A stretch of 64,000 nt of DNA. It comes from Brachyhypopomus gauderio (lineage: Eukaryota; Chordata; Actinopteri; Gymnotiformes; Hypopomidae). The notes under the pieces are model-generated. The model saw nothing but the letters and a program-made list of their open reading frames with translations. It did no database searches and was not told the DNA's origin. The stretch lies in the NCBI RefSeq assembly GCF_052324685.1, contig NW_027506894.1:1-64000 (forward strand), in the 5' to 3' direction. Positions 12,106-24,432 of the stretch are shown here, piece after piece (position 1 is the first letter of the stretch; each line of letters begins with the position of its first letter). Made by a program: the position numbers and the translations under genes.

Positions 12106-12945
12106 CTTCGGTGTAGCCGCGATGCGGGGAGCTCGGACACAGACGCTGGTGTTGACGCTCTGAAGATGCTCTTTTATTGTGAAATAACAAACATACTACA
12201 CATGCGGCTACAGATGCTCCATTTATACATAAATGTCACAAAAGCAGTGTCACAGCATTAATGAGATAATGTATACTGATCTATACATAAAGAAAAGATC
12301 AGAGTTTATGCAAACTGAAGAGTCATTATAATGCAAAACAAACTCATTGAGGCACATGTCATGAGTACCGTGTTTACTGTTATTTATTAATCACCAGTTT
12401 AACCAAGTTGTCCCAGGTGATGAATAGCTAAGAGTTACTTGTTTCTTGTCGTGACCAAAGTTATATTTTAGTATATCTATCCCTGGTTCAATTTATTCTT
12501 TTGACCTTTGTTTCTTCATACTGTATCAGAGTTCTATTGTATGGTTGTGTTTTAAAGATTAAATTGCAAATGACAATAATTTTGTGAGTTAAAGATCTGT
12601 TGCTGATTACAACTTAAAGTGGTGATGAGGCCTTAAACATTTTTGGAAGTTTTTAAAAAAATCTTAGAAGGGTATTGAATTTATTTTCAGTATTTCTGCA
12701 TATACACTGTTGTATCTCACTTATATTAGTAAACAACCGACTCGTTACCTTCCGCCATTTTTTCTCTGCTCTGAACACCTTGTAGCGGGACTATAGTTGT
12801 CTTGTAGTCCCGCTCCATAGTATTATCCCTTCATTGTACAGTATAATTCCTATCTGCATTCTGTGTTTCAGTCTAGCATTTTGTTGTATTCTTTTTAATA
12901 AATATTCATTATCTTGCATTTTCGTCACCCCTGCCTTTGACAAGC
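12106..12945. other. Duplicated non-coding segment of unit A
   Basis: AT-rich sequence shared almost base for base with 35460-36430 and 46550-47350. No gene is seen. Confidence 0.6.
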
Positions 12946-13110
12946 GTTACACTGCTGTAGATGAAGCAGTGTGTGACTTTAAGGTATGAAATGTACACTA
13001 CTGTTTTGGTTTAACTAATGTTTTCCCATATTTATGATTATCTTGAAATATATGTTAGAAAGATTAGAATTTCACAGTGAAACAATATAAATAAAACATT
13101 GATACACAAC
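12946..13110 (+). pseudogene. Relic of TRIM exon 1/intron 1 boundary, unit A
   Basis: The piece around GTGTGTGACTTTAAGGTATG matches the end of TRIM exon 1 and its splice donor at 15165-15185. The similarity continues into intron 1 (TTAACTAATGTTTT, ATTATCTTGAAA, ATATAAATAAAA). A short ATG-free exon remnant therefore precedes each full TRIM copy. Confidence 0.75.
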
Positions 13111-13124
13111 CATACCCACTCCAC

Positions 13125-13275
13125 ACAGTCACACACATACAACTCTCTCATACCCACTACACATACACCACACACACACACACACACATACTGTATATAC
13201 ATCTCTCTCACACACTCCACATACATACACCACACAGACACACACATACATACATCTCTCTCATACACACCCTAC
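13125..13275 (+). repeat. CA-rich low-complexity tract
   Basis: Imperfect CA and CATA repeats, also present in units B (shortened) and C. Confidence 0.8.
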
Positions 13276-13509
13276 AGAAACAGTTTTGCAGTAAAGGTTA
13301 TATTTTACAGTATTAGGGACATTACTGTACACTGTGGCCTAACCCAAAAAATAATTATCGTAACTGTAAACATAATTAGCCATGGTCCCATATGTGTAAA
13401 AATACACATATACAAAAAAAGCCACACAAGGGGGAAAAACAGGATACAAAACTGAACAGTCTTGTTATGTGTAATCTAAACGGTCTTCAGCAGTTGGCCA
13501 CATGTTTCA

Positions 13510-14240
13510 TCCACATCACATCTGATGTTGGCCCTTGCCATGCACCTGGGATAGAAAAGCTTGGTATGCCTTATTCACCCCTGGCAGTCTTCAGCTGAAA
13601 TGTCTCTGCAGCCGGGATCCATTGCATCCAGGAGGGACATTTGGTCATGGGGCCGATGATCATACGTGTTCCTCTGTGATTCCTCTGGGGGGTGTTGTGG
13701 GAGTATAGGGTACGGGGCCCTACCCTATCCAGTACCTGTACAAACGGAGCAGGAGCTTGGTTCACATGGCTGGCAGTAAGTCAGACTGGTTCCCTGTGGG
13801 AGTTGGACTCTGCCCTTTGTCACCGATTCTGTTCATAACTTTTATGTACAGAATTTCTCAGCGTAGCCAAGTGGTGGAGGGGGTTCAGTTTGGCTCTGTC
13901 TTAGAGATAAGATACGGAGCGCGGTCATCTGGGAGAGACTAGGAGTAGAATCACTGCTCCTCCATGTGGAGAGGAACCAGTTGATGTGGTTTGGGCATCT
14001 GGTCCAGATGCAACATGGGCATGTCCAGCTAGGAGGAGACCCCCCCCCCCAAGACCCAGGACAAGCTGGAGAGATTATATTCCTCCTGGAAACACCTCTG
14101 TATCCCCCCAGAAGAGCTAGAAGAGGTGGCTGAGGGGAGGGAAACCTGGACCTCTTTGATTAGGCTACTGCCCTCACGACCCAAACCCAGATAAGCAGAT
14201 GAACATGGATGGATGGATGGATGGATGGATGGATGGATAC
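13510..14240 (+). mobile_element. Internally deleted LINE fragment with ATGG tail, unit A
   Basis: The frame 13757-13942 reads GSKSDWFPVGVGLCPLSPILFITFMYRIS, a reverse-transcriptase segment in which the expected RQG before CPLSP is lost. The FADD region is deleted. Coding similarity resumes as a C-terminal RT tail (LLLHVERNQLMWFGHL, then degenerate) and ends in an (ATGG)n run at 14207-14239, the usual tail of this fish LINE type. Frameshifts and the poly-C run at 14041 show it is dead. Clade is uncertain. Confidence 0.75.
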
Positions 14241-14499
14241 CAAAAACTAGTACCGGGTCCTAAAGCCCTGCAGATACCCCACAATCCACAATTAGGTGCT
14301 TCCGTTACATAAATATTTACTTTAAAATGTTTTGTTGCACTCCAATGTAATGAGTAAATATAAAACCTGAAATTGAGTTAGTGGACGATTCCCTGATTCA
14401 AGTACTTGATAGTAAACTGGCGCCATCTGGTGGAACAATAATAGTTTTTCACCTCCTTTATTTCTTTACAAAAGCTCCTCCTCCCTGTACACGCCTGCC

Positions 14500-14772
14500 T
14501 GTATGAGGAAGTAAATCTGGGAATGCCACACGAGTCTTTATTAATTCTGCGTTCAGGTGAGTTATAAATATTATGAGAACCTCTTAACTCTGGTATTTAC
14601 TTCTTTCTGCCTTATTTCTGAAAGGAGTCTAAACTCCCTCAGCTGGATAAAGGACTACAGTGACTGATTCTCTTCTGTGCTACTGTGTTTATTACAGAAT
14701 ATCTAAAAGTGAAAGTGAAGTTTGTACAGAAGGAGACATTACAGAGAAACAGCACAGCAGCTGTTGGAGGAA
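14500..14772 (+). promoter_or_regulatory. TRIM copy A 5' leader with a candidate leader intron
   Basis: A donor (CAG/GTGAGT, exon end 14556) and an acceptor (TTATTACAG, exon start 14698) are conserved in all three copies, suggesting a non-coding first exon spliced to the exon carrying the start codon. No TATA box was assigned. Confidence 0.5.
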
Positions 14773-17700
14773 ATGGCTGCTACAAACCCTCTGTCAGAAG
14801 AAGAGTTTTCATGTCCTGTGTGCTGTGACATCTTCAGGGATCCTGTTATACTGTCATGTAGCCACAGTGTGTGTAAAACCTGTCTGCAGCAGTTCTGGGA
14901 AACCAAGGGATCTCAAGAATGTCCAGTTTGTAGGAGAAGATCTTCAAGAGATGATCCTCCCTGTAATCGTGCACTAAAGAACCTGTGTGAGTCTTTTCTA
15001 GAGAGAAGGAGTCAGAGATCTTCAGCAGGGTCTGAGGTTCTCTGCAGTCTGCACAATGAGAAACTCAAACTCTTCTGTCTGGAGGACCAACAGCCTGTGT
15101 GTTTGGTGTGTCAGACTGCAAAGGCACATAAAACTCACGACTGCTGTCCAGTAGAGGAAGCTGTGTGTGACTTTAAGGTATGAAATGTACACAAATTTTT
15201 TAACTAATGTTTTTCCGGTGTTTACAATTATCTTGAAAAAATATGTTAGACAGTCTAGATTAAATTTGTCAGATGATGAGATTTCAGACAGCTAAATCAG
15301 ACCATCATTCACCGTGAAACTTAATATAAATAAAAATATTGATATACAATCTGCTACAATATATCATACATCTCAATTTGATAGTAAAAGGATGAAAAGC
15401 AATAATAGTAATCATGCCATTGTGTTCAGTCGTTATAATCACTGTAATCTCCAGCACATCTATATAGATACAGTGATGAGTCCTGTAAGACTCACACTGT
15501 CCTCTACTAAACCCGTATTTTACAGAACAAACTCAAGACCTCAATGGAGTCTCTACAGCAGCATCTGAAGGTCTTAGAGGAAGATAAACAAGACTGTGAG
15601 AAAACAGCAGCACACATTAAGGTGAAAGGTCAGTCTGAGTTCTGAATGGTGCTGTGATCACTGTCCACGTACACCATAATGAAACACACACATTTGGACA
15701 GTTTATATTTCCTCATCATCTCCCATTCCAGTATCAGGCCCAGCACACAGAGAGGCAGATAAAGGAGGAGTTTGAGAAGATCCACCAGTTTCTAAGAGAT
15801 GAAGAAGCAGCAAGAATAGCTGCACTGAAGGAGGAAGAGGAGCAGAAGAGTCACATGATGAGGAGGAAGATTGAGGAGATGAGTGGAGAAATAGCATCTC
15901 TTTCAGATCAAATCAGAAACACAGAGAAGGAGATGGAAGCTGAGAACATCCCGTTCTTACTAGTAAGAATCACTCAGTCTGTCTCTCACTTAAACTCACG
16001 TACAAAACATGTTAAATACACCAATGTAGAAGAAAAAATAAATAAATCACCCTGACCACCATCTTTCACTAACTCTCTCTCTCTCTCTCTCTCTCTAACT
16101 CTCTCTCTCTCTCTGTCACACACACACACACACACACACACACAAATGCACACACACACACAAAAAAAAGTTTTAGTTTGTGTGTGTGTGTCTTTAGACA
16201 CATTGATTTTATTATCTCATAATGAAAAGGCATGTTTGAGCCTCATATAAAGAAAATGACAAAAATTTGATTTAATTTTCTGTGTTTGTCCCTCTGTTTC
16301 CTTCTCAGAACGTGTCGTCCACATTGAAACAGTAAGTGATTATTATTTCTGTTTGATATATTATGTTACACATTGTGTTTGTGAAATTATTCTGATACAT
16401 TCAGATCTTCAGTATGTGGTCTGTGTTATTTCAGAAACATGATATATGAAGACGGTATTTAGAAATAAAAAATATATATTGATATTGACGATGTGCAAAC
16501 ATTTCAAAGACATATTGATGGATTTAATTAAAGATATTTCACATGTTACTTTTAATGTTAAATACTTTGAATAAGATAAATAATAATCTATTATATATTT
16601 TAATAATATAATAGCTTTATATATTTCCAGAGTTCATCACACCCCAAAGGAACATGAGAAGGTGTCAGGAGCTCTGATCAATGTAGCAAAACATCTTTCC
16701 AACCTGAAGTTCAGAGTCTGGGAGAGAATGCAGAAGATTCTCCAGTACTGTGAGTTTTGGTGTTCTTTGATTAAATTTAGAGTAATTCTGTTCTCCTCAC
16801 AATTAGAACTCTATAGAGAGAGAAACATTAACATTGTGTGTTTGGTACATGAACTATTCCAGTATTAAAGGCTGTATTAGTATAAACAGTGAGGGGGACG
16901 ACCAGTTGACTGCTGGTCTGAGGAGAGACAGTCAGTCCATGAGGAGATCTACACCACCCACTCTCCACCTCTACACACCACCCACTCTCCCCCTCTACAC
17001 ACCACCCACTCCCCCCTCTACACACCACCCAATCCCCCCTCTACACACCACCCACTCTCCACCTCTACACACCACCCACTCTCCCCCTCTACACACCACC
17101 CACTCTCCACCTCTACACACCACCCACTCTCCCCCTCTACACACCACCCACTCTCTCCACCTCTACACACCACCCACTCTCCCCTCTACACACCACCCAC
17201 TCTCCACCTCTACACACCACCCACTCTCCACCTCTACACCACCCACTCTCCACCTCTACACACCACCCACTCTCCCCTCTACACACCACCCACTCTCCAC
17301 CTCTACACACCATCCACTCTCCACCTCTACACACCACCCACTCTCCACCTCTACACACCACACACTCTCCACCTCTACACACCACCCACTCTCCACCTCT
17401 ACACACCACCCACTCTCCACCTCTACACACCACCCACTCTCCCCCTCTACACACCACCCACTCTCCACCTCTACACCACCCACTCTCCACCTCTACACAC
17501 CACCCACTCTCCACCTCTACACACCACCCACTCTCCACCTCTACACCACCCACTCTCCACCTCTACACACCATCCACTCTCCCCTCTACACACCACCCAC
17601 TCTCCCCCTCTACACACCACCCACTCTCCACCTCTACACACCACCCACTCTCCACCTCTACACACCACCCACTCTCCCCCTCTACACACCACCCACTCTC

Positions 17701-20700
17701 TACCTCTACACACCACCCACTCTCCACCTCTACACCACCCACTCTCCACCTCTACACACCACCCACTCTCCACCTCTACACACCACCCACTCTCCACCTC
17801 TACACCACCCACTCTCCACCTCTACACACCACCCACTCTCCCCTCTACACACCACCCACTCTCCACCTCTACACCACCCACTCTCCCCTCTACACACCAC
17901 CCACTCTCCCCCTCTACACACCACCCACTCTCCACCTCTACACACCACCCACTCTCCACCTCTACACACCACCCACTCTCCCCTCTACACACCACCCACT
18001 CTCCCCCTCTACACACCACCCACTCTCCATCTCTACACACCACCCACTCTCCACCTCTACACACCACCCACTCTCCACCTTTACACACCACCCACTCTCC
18101 ACCTCTACACCACCCACTCTCTACCTCTACACACCACCCACTCTCCACCTCTACACCACCCACTCTCCCCTCTACACACCACCCACTCTCCACCTCCACA
18201 CACCACCCACTCTTCCCCTCTACACACCACCCACTCTCCACCTCTACACCACTCACTCTCCCCTCTACACACCACCCACTCTCCACCTCCACACACCACC
18301 CACTCTTCCCCTCTACACACCACCCACTCTCCCCTCTACACACCACCCACTCTCCACCTCCACACACCACCCACTCTTCCCCTCTACACACCACCCACTC
18401 TCCACCTCTACACCACCCACTCTCCCCTCTACACACCACCCACTCTCCACCTCCACACACCACCCACTCTCCCCTCTACACACCACACACTCTCCCCTCT
18501 ACACCACCCACTCTCCACCTCTACACACCACCCACTCTCCCCTCTACACACCACCCACTCTCCACCTCTACACACCACCCACTTTCCACCTCTACACACC
18601 ACCCACTCTCCACCTCTACACACCACCCACTCTCCACCTCTACACACCACCCACACTCCACCTCTACACACCACCCACTCTCCACCTCTACACCACCCAC
18701 TCTCCACCTCTACACACCACCCACTCTCCCTCTCTACACACCACCCACTCTTCACCTCTACACACCACCCACTCTCCACCTCTACACAACACCCACTCTC
18801 CACCTCTACACACCACCCACTCTCCCCCTCTACACACCACCCACTCTCCACCTCTACACACCACCCACTCTCCCCCTCTACACACCACCCACTCTCCCCC
18901 TCTACACACCACCCACAATCCCCCTCTACACACCACCCACTCTCCACCTCTACACCACCCACTCTCCCCTCTACACACCACCCATTCTCCCCCTCTACAC
19001 ACCACCCATTCTCCCCCTCTACACACCACCCACAATCCCCCTCTACACACCACCCACTCTCCATCTCTACACCACCCACTCTCCACCTCTACACACCACC
19101 CACTCTCTACCTCTACACACCACCCACTCTCCACCTCTACACACCACCCACTCTCCACCTCTACACCACCCACTCTCTCCCTCTACACACCACCCACTCT
19201 CCACCTCTACACACCACCCACAGTCCCCCTCTACACACCACCCACTCTCCCCCTCTACACACCACCCACTCTCCACCTCTACACACCACCCACTCTCCAC
19301 CTCTATATAATAAAGTGGCTCTTGGTCTCTGACGGGTTGGCCTCCCCTGATGTAGAGGGTACAAAACAATTCACTTCCTAACTGTATTCAGAAATTAGGC
19401 AATAAATATGAGCTTAGGGCAACAAGTATGTTTAAAAAAATAAGAGCTAATATAATATATAAACTAGTGGTGGGCCGTTAACGGCATTAACGGCGTTCGT
19501 TAATTTGATACTCTTATCGGGCGATATAAAAATTATCGCCGTTAATCTATTCTTAAAGTTGGGTTGGGAACTGGGTCAAAATGGGTAAGCAAACTATGAT
19601 GACTTTCAACTTGACAGTTTAGTTCGGCTGTATTCCTAACCAAATTGCACAGTAGGGGCGAGAACGAGTTTTCAAACCTGTGAATTACAAATCGTACGTG
19701 TGTTTACATGGATGCAGACACGAAGTCGCATTTTTAGGAACGTAAAGTTTTACCGGAGCGGAGCTCGGAGCGGTCGTTTTCTGCATGGTCCTAGCGCTAG
19801 ATTCGTCGTTATTTAAATATTTCTTTTTAACCGTTAAAACTGCAGAGGACCAAAACCGGCTTTCGAAAAAGTCTCCCCCAAATTACGTCCTTGAGGTTAA
19901 ATGTACTAAATGTTGGCTTACATTTCAAATATTATGTTTAGAGTAGAGTAGAGTAGAGTAGAATTTTTTGTCATTATACATGATACAACGAGATTCTGAG
20001 TGGTACCTCTTAGTCACATAACACGATTAAAAGAATAAAAACAGTGTGGGACAACATGTATACATAAAACATTTCAGTAGTCTGTCGGGACAGATACTGA
20101 TATTGGTTTATATCAGCACCATGGTGTAGGTGAGGCAATTATGGCATGATGGTATGTGTCACGGTGAGGCGGCCCCCTACCGGCCGCCTCCGTCCACAGC
20201 GGCTGCTGTTGTTGTTTGGTGACGTCATGTGCGTCCCTCAGGTGGGCGGAGCCCGTGATCCGTCTCACCTGAGGGTCGTTTGTTTGCCTATATATGTCTT
20301 GTCTTTGTACCAGTTGACCGCTGGTCATTATATCCTTAATTTGGATCTTTTGCACGGGTTTTGGTTTGCACACTTTCTATTAAACCATCCTTTTTCCCTG
20401 AGACTTGGCTTCCTTTTCAGTTGCTCACACCGCCCGTCACAGTATGACTGTTTTGATTATGTGGCATGGTATAACATCTAGTATATTTACATTATGTATA
20501 GTATTAAAGTATTATAACTAAACTAAAAATATTAATAGCAGCAATACAAGTTTTTGGTGCAAAGCTGCAAATGAGAGATGCAATGAGTGCAATAGTGCTT
20601 ATATTAATAGTGTAGTGCAATAGGTCCTAAAGGTTTGGGTTTGCAGGGGGAGTGATGGATGTTAGGTGAATAAACATGTTATCAACCCCTTTTAATGTAC

Positions 20701-22082
20701 AGTATAGGCTTACAAATTCATGTTTAACTGAATAAACCATTTGTCTTTCTGCTCAAATGCTCAAACATTTTATTGAGCATGTTTTTTTTCTTCAAGTATC
20801 AAAGTAGAACAGCTTTCTCAAGCAGTCATTGATGCATTTTGGAAACAGGAGATGAGCCCCTGGTCTAATGCACCCTCTGTATTAAGAAACCCTATCTCAA
20901 AAACTGACTTTTTAATATAGATTAATATAGATTAATCTAGATGAATCTAGATTAATTTCAAGATTTCAGTGAGATTAATCTAGATTAAAAAAATTTATTT
21001 ATGCCCACCCCTAATATAAACTAATATAAAAATAGGTGTGTATGAGTCAGGGGGTTAACACTGTGGAATAGTTGCAGCAAGGAATTGAAATTGTGAAATA
21101 AATGACAAGAGTAAGGTAGTGAACTCATATAAACCTGAACAGTGATTATATATGCAATGTGTGTTTTTTTGTTTGTTTGTTTGTTTTTATTATTTCTTGA
21201 CTTTGCTTTGGAATACATAATGTGAGATAATATAAAAGGGTAGACAAAATAAGCTAAAGCTTCAGCCTATACCTTTCGGTTAAATTTATTTTGCTGACAT
21301 TTTTATTAACAGCATATTGTTGTTGTGTTTTTCTGTTTATATATTTATTCTTTTTGTTCATGTTGTATAACCGAAATAAACTTCTAATTCAATTCAACAC
21401 ACAACATCACCATCACTTCCCTCTTATCAACCTACTGCAGCATTTCACTCAGAGTAAAGGGCCTGCAGTCTGTAGATGTGACCTCATCACATAAACACAT
21501 GAAGAACATGATGATTCATTCTGTTCTCTCTCCTCAGACCCTGTTACTCTGGACCCCAACACTGCGTATCTACGCCTCCACCTGTCTGATGATCTCACTA
21601 CCGTAGACCTGAGACCACAGAAATCACTGCTTCCTGATAATCCAGAGAGATTTGATAAGTATGCGTGTGTCCTGGGCTCTGAGGGCTTTAACTCAGGGAC
21701 ACACTGCTGGGATGTTGATGTTGAAGACAGTGATGACTGGGAACTGGGTGTAATTAGAGAGTCTGAATGGAGAAAGGGAGAGGAGGTCTGGGGTTCAGTG
21801 TGGAGTCTGGGCTACTATAAAATCGTTGGTAAATACTGGACACGCTGCCCAGGACAGAAATGTCACTACTTCACACCTACAGAGAAAGTGCAGAGGGTCA
21901 GAGTTCAGCTGGACTGGGACAGGGGGGAAGTGACATTCACTGATCTTCTAACCAGTTCACACCTGCACACTATAACACACACTTTTACTCACACTGTTTT
22001 CCCATTATTCTATAATCACAGTTCCTCTCCTATGAGGATCTTACCAGTAAAGATATCAGTAACAGTGGAACAGCAAAATTAA
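14773..22082 (+). CDS. TRIM35/zinc-binding-protein-A33-like TRIM, copy A (intact)
   Basis: A probable cytosolic RING E3 ubiquitin ligase. Six coding exons join in frame: 14773-15177, 15526-15621, 15732-15962, 16309-16331, 16631-16749 and 21538-22082, giving 472 aa. RING: residues about 14-55, with [13 protein letters not shown] and CPVC. B-box: about 91-130, starting [12 protein letters not shown] and including CLVC and HKTH. Coiled coil: about 136-250, rich in E/K. PRY-SPRY: about 290-472, with [22 protein letters not shown] and [10 protein letters not shown]. The 96, 231 and 23-base exons are the standard vertebrate TRIM layout. The start at 14773 is the first in-frame ATG. Intron 5 is 4.8 kb and contains a minisatellite, a hAT element and a solo LTR. 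Teleosts carry hundreds of such lineage-expanded TRIMs, many implicated in antiviral responses; that role is inferred, not shown here. Confidence 0.88.
16073..16144 (+). repeat. (TC)n and (CA)n microsatellite in TRIM A intron 3
   Basis: Two interrupted TC blocks run into a CA block. Equivalent repeats occur at the same place in copies B and C with other lengths. Confidence 0.95.
16950..19304 (+). repeat. 24-bp minisatellite in TRIM A intron 5 (about 100 units)
   Basis: The core is CACCCACTCTCCACCTCTAC followed by ACAC; the common period is 24, with 21- and 23-base variants. It has no stop codon in any + frame, so an 832-codon frame crosses it. The frame hops between three peptide registers and the array lies inside an intron, so it is not coding. 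Homologous short arrays sit at the same place in copies B and C. Confidence 0.97.
19465..21013. mobile_element. hAT-type element in TRIM A intron 5, carrying a nested solo LTR
   Basis: Perfect 8-bp duplications ATATAAAC lie at 19457-19464 and 21014-21021. The ends are TAGTGGTGGGC and, inverted, TAGGGGTGGGC. No transposase frame is visible. The element is absent from the corresponding intron of copies B and C. It also holds a GAGTA pentamer run near 19940. Confidence 0.85.
20157..20441 (+). mobile_element. Solo LTR nested in the hAT element
   Basis: A 285-base segment starting TGTCACGG and ending CCGTCACA (TG...CA ends), flanked by 5-bp duplications GTATG. ATTAAA near 20380 could be its poly(A) signal. 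The same LTR family appears inverted at 54981-55276. Confidence 0.88.
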
Positions 22083-22140
22083 TGTTGCCTTGAATTAATC
22101 TGCATACATGTAATAATGAACATTATATAATATATACATA

Positions 22141-23677
22141 TACTGTTAAAAAAATAAAGGGAATACTAAAATAACATCCTAGATCTCAATTAATAAAATA
22201 TTCAAGTTGAAAATCTTTATTTATTATATAGATGAGAACAAAATAACATAAAATGATCAATGTAAATCAGTTTTATTATACCATGGAGGTCTGTATTTTG
22301 GAATACTCAAAATCAAAGTGGAAAATCAAATGACTGATTCAGCGTCAGTGGAAATTCCTCAAGACAAGTTCAAATGAGTCTCAGTAGTGTGTGTGGCCTC
22401 CACGTGTCTGTATGACCTCCCTACAACACCTGGACATGCTCCTGATGAGACGGCAGATGTTCTCCTGAGGAATCACCTCCCAGACCTGGATTAAAGCATC
22501 AGTCACCTCCTGGACAGACTGTGGTGCAACGTGGCGTTGGTGGATGGTGTCCCAGACGTGCTCGATTGGATTCAGGTCTGGGGAACGGGCAGGCCAGTCC
22601 ATAACATCAAAGCCTTCATCATGCAGGAACTGCTGACACACTTCAGCCACATGAGACCTAGCATTGTCATGCATCAGAAGGAACCCAGGGCCAACTGCAC
22701 CAGCATATGGTCTCACAATGAGTCTGAGGATCTCATCCTGGTACCTAATGGCAGTCAGGGTACCTCTGGCTAGCACATGGAGGTCTGTGCAGCCCTCCAA
22801 AGAAATGCCCCCCCACACCGTTACTGACCCACTGCCAATCCGGTCATGCTGGAGGATGTTGTAGGCAGCAGAACATTCTCCACAGCATCTCCAGACTCTG
22901 TCACGTCTCCAGACTCTATCATGTGTTCGGTGTGAACCTGCTCTCATCTGTGAAGAGCACAGGGCACCAATGGCGAATCTGCCAGTCTTGGTGTTCTCTG
23001 GCAAATGCCAATCACCCTGCACGGTGTTGGGCTGTAAGCACAAGCCCCACATGTGGACGTCAGGCCCTCATACAACCCTCATGGAGTCTTCCTGACAGTT
23101 TGAGCAGAAACATGGATATTAGTGGCCTGCTGGAGGTAATTTTGCAGGGCTCTGGTGCTGCTCCTCCTGTTCCTCCTTACACAAAGGAGGAGTTAGTGGT
23201 CCTGCTGCTGGGTTGTTGCCCTCCTACGGCCCCCTCCATGTCTCCTGGTATCTGCTACATGCTCTGGACACTGTGCTGACAGACACAGCAAACCTTCTTG
23301 CCACAGCTCACATTGATGTGCCATCCTGGATGAGCTGCACTACTTGAGCAACTTCTGTGGGTTGTAGACACCACATCATGCTACCTCTATGGTGAGAGAA
23401 CTGACAAAATGCCAAAGTGACCAAAACATCAGCCAGAAAGGATGAGAACAGAGAAAAGGTCTGTGGTCTCCACCTGCAGAACCTCCTTTATAGGGGGTGT
23501 CTTGGTATTTGCCTCTCATTTCTACCTGTATTCAGTTCCATTTGCACAACAGCAGGTAAAATTTATTCACAATCAGTGTTGCTTCCTAAATGAACAAGTT
23601 GGTTTCACAGAAGTGTGATCAATTTGGAGTTACATTGTGTTGTTAAAATGTTCTCTTTATTTATTGAGCAGTGTATA
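22141..23677 (-). mobile_element. Tc1-like DNA transposon with broken transposase
   Basis: The minus-strand frame 22381-23052 encodes the catalytic part of a Tc1/mariner transposase: FLLMHDNARSHVA, then DWPARSPDLNPIEHVWD with the D34E spacing, ending TRGGHTHY. The N-terminal DNA-binding half (23060-23390) is recognisable only in other frames, so frameshifts have silenced it. The ends carry imperfect inverted repeats (TACTGTTAAAAAAATAAAGG left; ACTGCTCAATAAATAAAG read inward from the right). It lies just after the TRIM A stop codon, and a truncated copy lies downstream of TRIM B. Confidence 0.9.
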
Positions 23678-23924
23678 TTAGAATACTTTCATACCTGTTT
23701 TTTATATTAGTATCCTAACATTACTTATCCACAAGATGCCGTTTTATTGTTTTAAACAACAGTTTATCATGACATTTTTAATGCCTGAATTGTCAGAGAG
23801 ATTAATAGATTGGAGTTCACAGTTTGTGAATATATGTGAGAATGTGGAACTGATACTGGTACTGACCAATATCTCTTACCATTATGTTAATAATGTTCAG
23901 CAGACCAAAGCTATGTTCGAAATG

Positions 23925-24012
23925 ACATACTATATACTGTATACTGCATACTGCACTCAGTATATACTGGATACTGCATACTGCATACTGGTCATCATAG
24001 TAGTATGTGGCA
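23925..24012 (+). repeat. TATACTG/CATACTG tandem tract
   Basis: Imperfect seven-base repeats of CATACTG/TATACTG type. Confidence 0.8.
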
Positions 24013-24180
24013 TACTATCTAGGATGGGATAAACCATACTACTGGCTCACATGAAGGTATAAGGAACAGGAGTTTAATGTTAACACAAAACACCCATGTA
24101 GACAGCTAAGAATAGCCTGCCACACATTCAGTTCTATGGGTATCCACATGCTAAATACCAGTAGCCCATAAAATAACTGA

Positions 24181-24345
24181 TATTCAGGGGGAGGTGTAAC
24201 ACAGTGGGGGGTGTAACACAATAAAGGGCGTGACACGGGGGGGGGGGGTGTAACACAGTGGGGGGTATCACACAGGGGGAGGTGTAACAGTGGGGGGTGT
24301 GGCACAGTGGGGGGTATCACACAGGGGGAGGTGTGGGAATGTGTT
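24181..24345 (+). repeat. G-rich GGTGTAACACAGTGGGG tandem tract
   Basis: Degenerate units of about 16-24 bases built from GGTGTAACACAGTGGGG and GGTATCACACAGGGG, about seven copies. Confidence 0.85.
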
Positions 24346-24432
24346 CATTTGGTGTCTTTTTATTTATGATTAGCTGATGTCCCAGTGTTCACCATCAGAT
24401 GGGTTCTCCTCTCTGAGTCATGGTCCTCTTGA

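Noticed and set aside
11699..12190. Frames reading THPLTHSLTHPP repeats, also at 34980-35501
   Set aside because: GTGA/GTGG tetramer microsatellites read in rotating frames.
14722..14772. Upstream extension of the TRIM A RING exon by 17 codons
   Set aside because: The upstream codon is TTG, not ATG; the first in-frame ATG is 14773, matching the family start.
16834..19332. 832-codon + strand frame rich in [16 protein letters not shown] repeats
   Set aside because: It is the 24-bp minisatellite, stop-free by composition, switching register at 23-base units, and lies within a TRIM intron.
17137..19369. Several minus-strand frames reading GGEWVVCR or VESGWCVE repeats
   Set aside because: Same minisatellite read backwards; no start context, conservation or domain.
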